9,241 nucleotides of DNA from RFPI01 sp964398195 (lineage in GTDB: Bacteria; Pseudomonadota; Gammaproteobacteria; Burkholderiales; Methylophilaceae), in assembly GCA_964398195.1 (NCBI GenBank), contig CAYNLW010000044.1:1-9241 (forward strand), written 5' to 3'. This document shows, in pieces, positions 1 through 6,224 of the stretch. A program made the position numbers and the translations under genes. The notes below the pieces were generated by a model. The model was given only the letters and a program-made list of their open reading frames with translations, made no database searches and was not told where the DNA came from. Position 1 is the first letter of the stretch; every line of letters begins with the position of its first letter.

Positions 1-816
1 GACAGCCTTGATCACTATTTGCGTTCGATCAAGAGCATTCCTGTGCTGAGCGCAGAAGAAGAATTTGAATATGCCCGCCGCTTGAAAAACGAAAACGATT
101 TAAACGCTGCTAAGGCGCTGATTATGTCGCATCTGCGACTGGTCGCCAGCATCGCCCGTGGCTATGCCGGCTATGGCTTGCCACAAGCGGACTTGATTCA
201 AGAAGGCAATATCGGGCTGATGAAAGCGGTGAAGAAATTTGACCCTGAGCGTGGCGTACGCCTGGTTTCTTTTGCGATTCATTGGATTAAGGCCGAGATA
301 CACGAATATATCGTGCGCAACTGGCGTTTGGTGAAAATCGCCACCACCAAAGCGCAACGTAAGTTGTTCTTTAATTTGCGCAGCCTGAAACAGGGTCCTG
401 GCGCATTGCAACCAGACGAAGTGCAGATGATTGCGCGTGAGCTTAAGGTCAAACCAGAAGAAGTCACCGAAATGGAAACGCGCTTATTTGGCCAAGAGGT
501 TTCCTTGTATGGCAATAGCGACGACGATGCAGATGAGCATTACAGCCCTATCGCTTATTTGGCCGATGAACAGCCTGAGCCTAGCCAATTATTGTCTGAT
601 TTAGAACAGCAAGAATTGCATAGCACAGGCTTAGCTAATGCGCTGGCTGCCTTAGACGATCGCAGTCGCGATATCGTGCAAGCGCGCTGGTTGCAAAGCG
701 AACAGGCGGCCACCTTGCATGATTTGGCGGATAAATACGGCGTGTCAGCCGAGCGTATTCGTCAGATTGAACAAAAAGCCATGGAGAAAATTAAATTGGC
801 TTTGACGGCTAACTAA
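1..816 (+). CDS. rpoH: RNA polymerase heat-shock sigma factor RpoH (sigma-32), 5' end missing
   Basis: This is an alternative sigma factor that directs RNA polymerase to heat-shock promoters. The reading frame is open from base 1, so the start lies outside the window; 271 residues are visible against about 284 in E. coli, so roughly 12-20 N-terminal residues are missing. The TTG at 19-21 is an internal leucine, not the start. Visible hallmarks are the sigma region 2 core (GLPQADLIQEGNIGLMKAV, then RLVSFAIHWIKAEIHEYIVR), immediately followed by the RpoH box QRKLFFNLR, which separates sigma-32 from RpoD and RpoS. The C-terminal region 4 helix-turn-helix reads LADKYGVSAERIRQIEQKAM. The gene ends in a TAA and is followed 22 bp later by a strong terminator. 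Control of rpoH usually lies in its 5' mRNA structure, which is outside this window. Identity is firm from sequence motifs. Confidence 0.97.
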   Translation, partial: DSLDHYLRSIKSIPVLSAEEEFEYARRLKNENDLNAAKALIMSHLRLVASIARGYAGYGLPQADLIQEGNIGLMKAVKKFDPERGVRLVSFAIHWIKAEIHEYIVRNWRLVKIATTKAQRKLFFNLRSLKQGPGALQPDEVQMIARELKVKPEEVTEMETRLFGQEVSLYGNSDDDADEHYSPIAYLADEQPEPSQLLSDLEQQELHSTGLANALAALDDRSRDIVQARWLQSEQAATLHDLADKYGVSAERIRQIEQKAMEKIKLALTAN

Positions 817-838
817 ACTCAATTGCAATGACCCAAAT

Positions 839-866
839 AAAAAGCGGCTGAAAAGCCGCTTTTTTT
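839..866 (+). terminator. Rho-independent terminator, likely bidirectional
   Basis: A perfect 7-bp stem, AGCGGCT (843-849) and AGCCGCT (854-860), closes a GAAA tetraloop and is followed by a T run to 866. A run of A residues at 839-843 precedes the stem, so the minus strand reads the same hairpin followed by TTTTT. It sits between the end of rpoH and the end of the minus-strand peptide gene at 887, which is where a shared terminator for two convergent genes is expected. Confidence 0.93.
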
Positions 867-886
867 ATGTCTAACCCTTGCGCAAA

Positions 887-991
887 TTAATGCAGAAAAA
901 TCACCGACAAAGCGCTTAACCAAGCAAACACTATCATGGCGATGACCACTGTCATGGGTAAATTCTCAAATGTAAAAAACTTTTTCATCAT
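887..991 (-). CDS. Unrecognised 34-residue single-span membrane peptide
   Basis: I do not recognise this protein. The frame encodes 34 residues, starting MMKKFFTFENLP and ending in a hydrophobic stretch of about 20 residues (roughly 13-33: MTVVIAMIVFAWLSALSVIF) and a final LH, then TAA. Two lysines before one predicted helix suggest an N-inside, C-outside inner-membrane peptide. A ribosome binding site, AAAGGTG (minus strand, 993-999), precedes two adjacent ATG codons. It is 3 nt (from the last G of AGG) from the first ATG but 6 nt from the second, so the second (986-988) may be the real start, giving 33 residues. It lies 118 bp downstream of ccoS on the same strand and ends just before the shared terminator. 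A role as a small oxidase-associated subunit is only a guess from position; a non-coding or unrelated stress peptide is possible. Confidence 0.62.
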   Translation of the reverse strand: MMKKFFTFENLPMTVVIAMIVFAWLSALSVIFLH

Positions 992-1011
992 GCACCTTTC
1001 AATAAAGCGTT

Positions 1012-1041
1012 AGTTTAAATGACATCATCATTTCGTCTCAA
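1012..1041 (-). promoter_or_regulatory. Candidate sigma-70 promoter for the 34-residue peptide
   Basis: On the minus strand TTGAGA (1036-1041) is followed after 18 nt by TAAACT (1012-1017); these match the -35 and -10 consensus at four of six positions each, with the key TTG and first TA and last T present. Transcription would begin near 1005, leaving a leader of about 14 nt that contains the AAAGGTG ribosome binding site. The -35 element lies inside the first copy of a 13-bp direct repeat. This is a plausible but weak match read by eye. Confidence 0.33.
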
Positions 1042-1075
1042 GCAGCATTTCTTCTTAAGCACCATTTCGTCTCAA
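1029..1075. repeat. 13-bp direct repeat pair, 34 bp apart
   Basis: CATTTCGTCTCAA occurs identically at 1029-1041 and 1063-1075. The start-to-start distance is 34 bp, a little over three helical turns, so both copies would lie on nearly the same face of the DNA. They sit in the 118-bp gap between ccoS and the small membrane peptide gene. They could be paired regulator-binding sites, with the proximal copy supplying the -35 hexamer of the candidate promoter, or a remnant of a small duplication. No flanking coding or mobile sequence is visible. Confidence 0.7.
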
Positions 1076-1109
1076 ATTCTAGGCCAGCTTATTTGCCGCC
1101 TTATCCAAT

Positions 1110-1304
1110 TTATTCTGTATCTTGCTGTTGCGAGGGCTGATTAAAGGGAATCAATGGGTCATCATCGTCCATCAAAATACGCTGTGCGGGGCCTTCTAAA
1201 TCATCATATTGACCGCTTTTAATCGCCCACAAAATACCGCCCGCTGCCAAGCCGACAAACACCACCGTCAAGCCCAACAAATACAATAAAGTTTCAACCC
1301 CCAA
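1110..1304 (-). CDS. ccoS: cbb3-type cytochrome c oxidase assembly protein CcoS
   Basis: CcoS is a short inner-membrane protein needed to mature cbb3-type oxidase, acting in cofactor insertion into subunit CcoN. The 64-residue product has one N-terminal membrane helix (about 4-28) followed at once by the family signature WAIKSGQYDDLEGPA and RILMDDD; the tail is short and polar, ending in a glutamine-rich stretch. Length fits the family. The start is a TTG at 1302-1304, chosen because AAGGAG (minus strand, 1311-1316) lies 6 nt upstream and no ATG is available near it. In many genomes ccoS lies beside ccoI or ccoNOQP; here it stands without them, transcribed away from the DUF971-ubi genes. An FNR/ANR-like box precedes it, consistent with low-oxygen control of cbb3 genes. 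Identity is firm from the signature. Confidence 0.93.
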   Translation of the reverse strand: MGVETLLYLLGLTVVFVGLAAGGILWAIKSGQYDDLEGPAQRILMDDDDPLIPFNQPSQQQDTE

Positions 1305-1326
1305 GCGATTCTCCTTGAATAGCGCT

Positions 1327-1368
1327 ATGTTATGACGCTTATCTAAATTGTGTTTTGCGCTATATCAA
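1327..1368 (-). promoter_or_regulatory. Candidate FNR/ANR-activated promoter of ccoS
   Basis: On the minus strand TTGATATAGCGCAA (1355-1368) matches the FNR/ANR consensus TTGAT-N4-ATCAA at eight of ten defined positions, with one half-site perfect. Downstream, TAACAT (1327-1332) is a fair -10 element. If it is used, transcription begins near 1320 and the box is centred at -41.5, the position expected of an FNR class II activated promoter. The leader would be 16 nt and contains the AAGGAG of ccoS. Family knowledge supports oxygen control of cbb3 genes; the site itself is read by eye. Confidence 0.5.
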
Positions 1369-1525
1369 ATGGCTAGCATTCCATCAAAAGCGCAGATAAG
1401 CATCACTGCGCGGGAATTTTATCACCTGCCTAGGTTCAAAGTTGAGCAATCTTGCGCATGGCTGAGCTTTAGCACTACTGACAGCCTGCTTCTGCTATCA
1501 TAACGCCTTTATTTTATTGACCTAT

Positions 1526-1903
1526 ATGAACGATACCGCTAAGCCTACCCCACGCCCTGTGGACATCAAACTGCATCAAAAATCCCGTTTATTAGAAATT
1601 CATTTCGAGGATCAATCGCACTGTATGTTGTCGTGCGAGTTTCTGCGCGTCTATTCGCCCTCCGCCGAAGTGCGTGGCCATGGCATAGGACAAGAAGTGC
1701 TGCAGGTAGGCAAAGAGGACGTCAATATCGTGGGCATAGAACCGGTCGGGCAATATGCCATTAAATTGATTTTTAGCGATGGGCATGACACAGGCTTGTA
1801 TTCTTGGGACTATTTGTATGAATTAGCCAAGCATTACGAAAGCATGTGGATGGACTATATCGCCCGCCTTGAAGCCGCCGGCTATCAGCGCAAAATGCAG
1901 TGA
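1526..1903 (+). CDS. DUF971 (gamma-butyrobetaine hydroxylase-like N-terminal domain) protein
   Basis: This is a stand-alone 125-residue protein of the DUF971 family, the small domain also found at the N-terminus of gamma-butyrobetaine hydroxylase; its bacterial role is not established. The family core is visible: LSCEFLRVYSPSAEVRGHG at about 35-53, then PVGQYAIKLIFSDGHDTG and YSWDYLYEL at about 73-100. I chose the ATG at 1526; a TTG three codons upstream (1517) is in frame but has no better ribosome binding site, and neither start has a clear one. The gene is 7 bp upstream of ubiE on the same strand, an arrangement common in betaproteobacteria, which hints at a link to quinone or redox metabolism without proving it. 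Its TGA stop overlaps the GAGG of the ubiE ribosome binding site, so translation may be coupled. Confidence 0.9.
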   Translation: MNDTAKPTPRPVDIKLHQKSRLLEIHFEDQSHCMLSCEFLRVYSPSAEVRGHGIGQEVLQVGKEDVNIVGIEPVGQYAIKLIFSDGHDTGLYSWDYLYELAKHYESMWMDYIARLEAAGYQRKMQ

Positions 1904-1910
1904 GGATTAG

Positions 1911-2669
1911 ATGAGTCAAGATAAAGCAAGCCAACAGGATAAACAAACCCACTTTGGGTTTCAGACCGTCAATGAACAAGACAAAGTGCACAAAGTGGGC
2001 GCGGTGTTTCATTCTGTCGCGCAACAATACGATGTGATGAACGATCTCATGTCGCTGGGCTTGCATCGCTTATGGAAACGTTTCGCAGTGCAAGTGAGCG
2101 GAGTGAAAGCAGGCGACCGCGTATTGGATATCGCTGGCGGTAGTGGCGATTTAACTCGGCTGTTTAGCCGCGCCGTGGGGGCCGATGGCGAGGTAGTGCT
2201 AACCGATATCAATGCTTCTATGCTAGAAGTTGGGCGCAATCGCCTGTTGGACGAGGGCATAGTGGTACCGACCTTGCAATGCGATGCAGAAAAACTGCCT
2301 TTCCCGTCACAAAGTTTTGACTGCGTGATCGTTGCCTTTGGCTTGCGCAATATGACCCACAAAGATCAAGCCTTAGCGGAAATGCAGCGGGTATTAAAAG
2401 TGGGCGGGCGCTTGTTGGTGCTAGAGTTTTCTCAAGTATGGAAGCCCTTGCAGCCGGTGTATGACGCTTATTCATTTAAGCTGATTCCGTTAATTGGCAA
2501 GCTGGTGGCCAAGGACGCTGATAGCTATCAATATTTAGCCGAGTCTATACGCATGCACCCCGACCAAGAAACCCTTAAACAAATGATGCAGCAAGCTGGC
2601 TTAAGCAAAGTGGAATACTACAATCTAGCCGCTGGTGTGGTGGCCTTGCATAAAGGCTGGAAGCTGTAA
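1911..2669 (+). CDS. ubiE: Ubiquinone/menaquinone C-methyltransferase UbiE
   Basis: UbiE is a SAM-dependent methyltransferase that C-methylates the quinone ring: 2-octaprenyl-6-methoxy-benzoquinol in ubiquinone synthesis and demethylmenaquinol where menaquinone is made. The 252-residue length is normal. The N-terminal FGFQTVNEQDKVHKV and YDVMNDLMSLGLHRLWK (40-56) are typical of the family; SAM motif I is VLDIAGGSGD (71-80), with an acidic D99 after strand 2, followed by FGLRNMTH (143-150). The C-terminal end, GVVALHKGWKL, is the usual UbiE ending. GAGG about 5 nt upstream of the ATG is the ribosome binding site. It is followed after 19 bp by ubiJ and then ubiB, so the three ubiquinone genes probably form one operon with the DUF971 gene. 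No menaquinone-specific gene is present here, so which quinone is made cannot be told. Confidence 0.97.
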   Translation: MSQDKASQQDKQTHFGFQTVNEQDKVHKVGAVFHSVAQQYDVMNDLMSLGLHRLWKRFAVQVSGVKAGDRVLDIAGGSGDLTRLFSRAVGADGEVVLTDINASMLEVGRNRLLDEGIVVPTLQCDAEKLPFPSQSFDCVIVAFGLRNMTHKDQALAEMQRVLKVGGRLLVLEFSQVWKPLQPVYDAYSFKLIPLIGKLVAKDADSYQYLAESIRMHPDQETLKQMMQQAGLSKVEYYNLAAGVVALHKGWKL

Positions 2670-2688
2670 TCCAGCGCACTGTTAGGCC

Positions 2689-3273
2689 ATGATAAAACCG
2701 CTATTTAATCAATTTCTGCAACACCTGATGGCACAAAACCCCGCCATCGCACAATCTTTGCAGTCCTTGGCTGGCAAGCATATAGCCATTCAAATGCTGT
2801 TATTACAAGCCAAACTTTGTATTCTGGAAAATGGCTATTTAGCCATTGCGCCAGACTCTGCCACTGCGGACGCAGTTATCCGCCTTAACCCTAGCACCTT
2901 GCTGCGTTTGATGAGCGGCGATCATCACGCCAGTCAGTCTATACAACTGCAGGGTGATAGCGAGTTGGCCACCCGTTTTAGCCAAATAATTCAACAAATG
3001 CGTTGGGATATTGAGCAGGATTTAAGCCTAGTGATAGGCGATATTCCCGCCCATCAATTGGCCAAATTCGCCCGCCACAGCCTGCAACAAGGCAAACAAC
3101 AAGCGCAAAATTTAGCCGAAATGTTGGTGGAATATTGGCAAGAAGAACAGCCACTATTGGCCAAGCAACGCCATGTCGATGCTTGGATAGGCGCGGTAGA
3201 TGCGCTGCGCGATGATTGCGCGCGTTTGGAAAAACGCATACAGCAATTACAAAAACATATGGAACAAGCCTGA
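2689..3273 (+). CDS. ubiJ: Ubiquinone biosynthesis accessory factor UbiJ (SCP2 domain)
   Basis: UbiJ is a non-catalytic factor that, with UbiK, supports the cytosolic complex of late ubiquinone enzymes and binds lipid through an SCP2-like domain. The 194-residue product shows an N-terminal SCP2-like part (about 15-112), including IQLQGDSELATRF, and then the characteristic DLSLVIGDIPAHQLA (111-125). The C-terminal section (about 172-193: LRDDCARLEKRIQQLQKH) is a charged heptad-like coiled coil expected to meet a partner. The start ATG has only a weak AGG upstream, so translation may depend on ubiE upstream. The TGA stop overlaps the ATG of ubiB (TGATG). Position between ubiE and ubiB is the standard one for ubiJ and supports the name; sequence divergence is normal for this family. 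Confidence 0.92.
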   Translation: MIKPLFNQFLQHLMAQNPAIAQSLQSLAGKHIAIQMLLLQAKLCILENGYLAIAPDSATADAVIRLNPSTLLRLMSGDHHASQSIQLQGDSELATRFSQIIQQMRWDIEQDLSLVIGDIPAHQLAKFARHSLQQGKQQAQNLAEMLVEYWQEEQPLLAKQRHVDAWIGAVDALRDDCARLEKRIQQLQKHMEQA

Positions 3274-4802
3274 TGCGTGCGCTGCGCTTAGCTAAAATTA
3301 TCTCGGTCGCGCTGCACTATCAGCTAGATATGCTATTGCTGCAAGGGTCACGCTATCAGTGGATGACATGGCTATTGAGCAAGCTATTATTCTGGCGCAC
3401 AGCACAACGCAGCCGTGGTGAAAATCTGCGCCTAGCACTGCAATCCTTGGGACCTATCTTTGTTAAATTCGGGCAAATGTTATCCACCCGACGCGACTTG
3501 TTGCCGCTGGATATCGCCGATGAATTAGCCAAATTACAAGACCAAGTGGCGCCGTTTGACTACGCGCAAGTCGAGCAAATTTTGCTACAAGCCTATCAGC
3601 AACCAGTGGCGCAAGTATTTAAAGAATTTAATCAACAGCCGGTGGCCAGCGCTTCTGTGGCGCAGGTGCACTTTGCAGTATTGCAAGACGGCAAAGCGGT
3701 GGCGGTGAAAATCTTGCGGCCGAATATACGCCAAGTGATACAGAAAGATATCGCCCTGTTAGATACGGCAGCTGGTTTGATTTTATTGCTGTTATCCGAT
3801 GGCAAACGTCTGCGTCCGCGTGAAGTGGTGCAAGAGTTTGCGCGCCATCTCGAAGAAGAACTAGATTTGTTATTAGAGGCCGCCAATGCCACCCAGTTAC
3901 GGCGCAATTTCGCTGATAGCGATCGCTTACTAGTACCGGAAATTTATTGGGACTATTGCCATAGCCAAGTAATGGTCATGCAGCGTATGAATGGCATTCC
4001 GGTGACGCAAATCGAGCGCCTCAAAGCCGCTGGCATACAGTTGCCTAAATTGGCCAGAGAAGGCGTGGAAATCTTTTTTACCCAAGTGTTTAGAGATGGT
4101 TTTTTTCATGCCGATATGCACCCCGGCAATATTCTGGTCAGCCCCGAGGGCAAATATATCGCGCTGGATTTTGGTATTATGGGCACGCTCACCGAGCGCG
4201 ATAAAAATTATCTGGCGCGCAATTTTTTAGCTTTTTTTAAACAAGATTATCGCGAAGTGGCGGTGCTGCATGTGCAGTCTGGCTGGGTAGGCCAAGATGT
4301 CGATATCGACGCTTTTGAAAACGCTATCCGCTCGGTATGTGAGCCGATTTTTAATAAGCCACTGAAAGAAATTTCTTTTGCCAAGGTGCTGATACGGCTT
4401 TTCCATGTAGCGCGACGCTTTGGCTTAATTATTCAACCGCAACTGACGATGTTGCAAAAAACCTTGATGAATATCGAAGGTCTAGGGCGCGAACTAGATC
4501 CGGATTTAGACTTATGGAAAACCGCAAAACCGAGTTTGGAGCGATGGATGTCAGAACAGTTAGGCTGGCGCAGCATCATTAAAAATTTGCGTAGAGAAAT
4601 TCCGCAATGGAGCAATATTTTGCCGAATTTGCCGCGCAAGATAGATGCTTATTTAAGCCAAGACGCAGAGCAGAAACAGTCCTTGCAAGACCAGCTAGCG
4701 CAGTTGCAACAACAACAGCAACAACTGCAACGCAATCTGCGTATATTGATAGGCTTGCTGCTCGCGCTAGTGGCCATTTTATTGATTCAGTGGTGGCGAT
4801 AA
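3273..4802 (+). CDS. ubiB: Ubiquinone biosynthesis atypical kinase/ATPase UbiB
   Basis: UbiB belongs to the ABC1/ADCK/COQ8 family of kinase-like proteins and is required for ubiquinone production, probably as an ATPase that helps extract membrane-bound intermediates. The start is the ATG overlapping the ubiJ stop (TGATG), giving 509 residues; an upstream in-frame start at 3216 would run through ubiJ and is rejected. Visible elements: KFGQ signature (65-68, within LGPIFVKFGQMLSTRRDLLP), the Ala/Ser-rich loop VASASVAQVH (124-133) replacing a glycine-rich loop, VAVK with the nucleotide lysine K146, ELD (196-198), the catalytic-like HADMHPGN (279-286) and DFG (299-301). A glutamine-rich coiled stretch (about 468-488) leads to a C-terminal membrane helix (about 490-507) ending in WWR, as in other UbiB proteins. 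No key residue appears lost. Confidence 0.97.
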   Translation: MRALRLAKIISVALHYQLDMLLLQGSRYQWMTWLLSKLLFWRTAQRSRGENLRLALQSLGPIFVKFGQMLSTRRDLLPLDIADELAKLQDQVAPFDYAQVEQILLQAYQQPVAQVFKEFNQQPVASASVAQVHFAVLQDGKAVAVKILRPNIRQVIQKDIALLDTAAGLILLLLSDGKRLRPREVVQEFARHLEEELDLLLEAANATQLRRNFADSDRLLVPEIYWDYCHSQVMVMQRMNGIPVTQIERLKAAGIQLPKLAREGVEIFFTQVFRDGFFHADMHPGNILVSPEGKYIALDFGIMGTLTERDKNYLARNFLAFFKQDYREVAVLHVQSGWVGQDVDIDAFENAIRSVCEPIFNKPLKEISFAKVLIRLFHVARRFGLIIQPQLTMLQKTLMNIEGLGRELDPDLDLWKTAKPSLERWMSEQLGWRSIIKNLRREIPQWSNILPNLPRKIDAYLSQDAEQKQSLQDQLAQLQQQQQQLQRNLRILIGLLLALVAILLIQWWR

Positions 4803-4863
4803 TGGCGCTATTGCAGCCTCAATCCAAACGAATTTCAATATTGAACATGATGAGCTTGCCTAT

Positions 4864-6195
4864 ATGAGCAAACCACAAAAAGTTTATATTCGTACCTTTG
4901 GTTGCCAGATGAATGAGTATGACTCATCGCGTATGGCGGATATGTTGCATAGCAGCGACGGCTTGGTGCCTACCGAGCAAATCGAAGAAGCCGATGTGAT
5001 TTTATTAAACACCTGTTCGGTGCGCGAAAAAGCCGAAGATAAGGTGTTTAGCCATCTAGGCCGCATCGCCCCCCTGAAACAAAAAAATCCTGATTTAATT
5101 ATCGGCGTTGGTGGCTGTGTAGCCAGCCAAGAAGGCGAACATATCGTGCATAGAGCGCCGTATGTAGATCTGGTGTTTGGCCCACAAACCATTCATCGCT
5201 TGCCTGATTTGATTGCACAAAAACGTGCCTCTAGTGAGGCGCAAGTGGATATTAGTTTTCCGGAAATTGAAAAATTTGACCACCTACCGCCGCCGCAAGT
5301 ATCCGGCGCTTCCGCCTATCTGTCGATTATGGAAGGCTGTAGCAAGTATTGCACTTTCTGTGTGGTGCCCTATACCCGTGGCGAGGAAGTATCGCGCCGC
5401 TTTGACGATATTTTGACGGAAGCCGCGCTGCTGGCGGAACAAGGGGTGAAAGAAATCACTTTATTAGGGCAAAACGTCAATTCCTATCGCGCCCAAGGTC
5501 CCCATGGCAAGCAAGCCGATTTGGCCTTGTTGATCGAATATATTGCCGAGATTGAAAGCATACAGCGCATACGCTATACCACCTCGCACCCCAATGATAT
5601 GAGTGAATCGCTGTTGCAATGCTATGCCACACAGCCGAAATTGGTATCGCATTTGCATTTGCCTGTGCAGGCCGGTGCAGACCGCGTGCTGATGGCGATG
5701 AAGCGCAACCATACGATTTTGCAATACAAATCCACCATACGAAAATTGCGCGCTATTCGCCCCAATATATCGATTAGCTCAGACTTTATCGTCGGCTTTC
5801 CCGGCGAAACCGAGGCGGAATTTCAAGCCACCATGAAGCTGATGCAAGAGGTCGGTTTTGATTACAGCTATTGCTTTGCTTATAGCCCTAGACCTGGCAC
5901 ACCGGCCTCCTATTTGCCCGATGACACGCCCTATGAAGTGAAATTACAGCGCGTGGCACAGCTGCTGGCACTCAACGAAAGCCAAGGTTTTGCCATTAGC
6001 CAAGCCATGGTGGGCACAGTGCAAAAAGTGTTGGTAGAAAATGTATCGCGCAAAAACGCACAAGAGCTGGCGGCGCGCACCGAGAATAATCGCATTGTCA
6101 ATTTCTCTGGCGATAGCCAACTATTGCATCAATTTGTCGATGTGCGCATCACCCAAGCGCTTAGCCACACCTTGCGTGGCGAGCTGGTCAGTTAA
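4864..6195 (+). CDS. miaB: tRNA-2-methylthio-N6-dimethylallyladenosine synthase MiaB
   Basis: MiaB is a radical-SAM methylthiotransferase that converts i6A37 to ms2i6A37 in tRNAs reading UNN codons, improving decoding. The 443-residue length is standard. The N-terminal domain carries the auxiliary cluster cysteines C14 (TFGCQMNEYD), C51 (LNTCSVREKA) and C85 (VGGCVASQ). The radical-SAM CxxxCxxC is C159-C163-C166 in MEGCSKYCTFCVVPYTRG, followed by ITLLGQNVNSY, HLHLPVQAG and SDFIVGFPGET. A C-terminal TRAM RNA-binding domain spans roughly 378-441. All six cluster cysteines are present. The gene starts 61 bp after ubiB with only a weak ribosome binding site, and ends 26 bp before phoH, so it is likely the first gene of, or read through into, the phoH-ybeY-corC operon, an arrangement also known in enterobacteria. 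Confidence 0.97.
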   Translation: MSKPQKVYIRTFGCQMNEYDSSRMADMLHSSDGLVPTEQIEEADVILLNTCSVREKAEDKVFSHLGRIAPLKQKNPDLIIGVGGCVASQEGEHIVHRAPYVDLVFGPQTIHRLPDLIAQKRASSEAQVDISFPEIEKFDHLPPPQVSGASAYLSIMEGCSKYCTFCVVPYTRGEEVSRRFDDILTEAALLAEQGVKEITLLGQNVNSYRAQGPHGKQADLALLIEYIAEIESIQRIRYTTSHPNDMSESLLQCYATQPKLVSHLHLPVQAGADRVLMAMKRNHTILQYKSTIRKLRAIRPNISISSDFIVGFPGETEAEFQATMKLMQEVGFDYSYCFAYSPRPGTPASYLPDDTPYEVKLQRVAQLLALNESQGFAISQAMVGTVQKVLVENVSRKNAQELAARTENNRIVNFSGDSQLLHQFVDVRITQALSHTLRGELVS

Positions 6196-6210
6196 TTGGC
6201 TGCTAATTAA

Positions 6211-6224
6211 AAGGACAGCATTTG
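6211..6224 (+). promoter_or_regulatory. Ribosome binding site deciding the TTG start of the phoH-like gene
   Basis: AAGGA at 6211-6215 stands 6 nt before TTG (6222-6224). No in-frame ATG or GTG with a comparable ribosome binding site is present nearby, and the next residues (EITLQPEDN) fit the start of the family, so TTG is the supported start. Confidence 0.75.

Noticed and set aside
1517..1525. TTG start three codons before the DUF971 ATG
   Set aside because: It has no better ribosome binding site than the ATG, and the family core starts well after both.
1305..1525. Search for a further small gene or sigma-70 promoter for the DUF971-ubi genes in the divergent gap
   Set aside because: No frame with a ribosome binding site was found, and CTGACA (1478-1483) lacks a convincing -10 at 16-18 nt; only the FNR-like site on the minus strand stands out.
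3216..3272. Upstream in-frame extension of ubiB
   Set aside because: It would run through the ubiJ coiled coil; the ATG overlapping the ubiJ stop is the natural start and gives a normal UbiB N-terminus.
4700..4735. CAA/CAG-rich tract resembling a simple repeat
   Set aside because: It encodes the glutamine-rich coiled segment before the UbiB membrane helix, with mixed codons and no exact long repeat unit.
4803..4863. Possible heat-shock promoter before miaB (TTGAAC then CCTATAT)
   Set aside because: The spacing of 12 nt is too short for sigma-32 and the -10 part would overlap the miaB start codon.
4607..4867. 86-codon plus-strand frame over the end of ubiB and into the gap
   Set aside because: Most of it overlaps the ubiB coiled coil and membrane helix in another frame; no domain or good ribosome binding site is seen.
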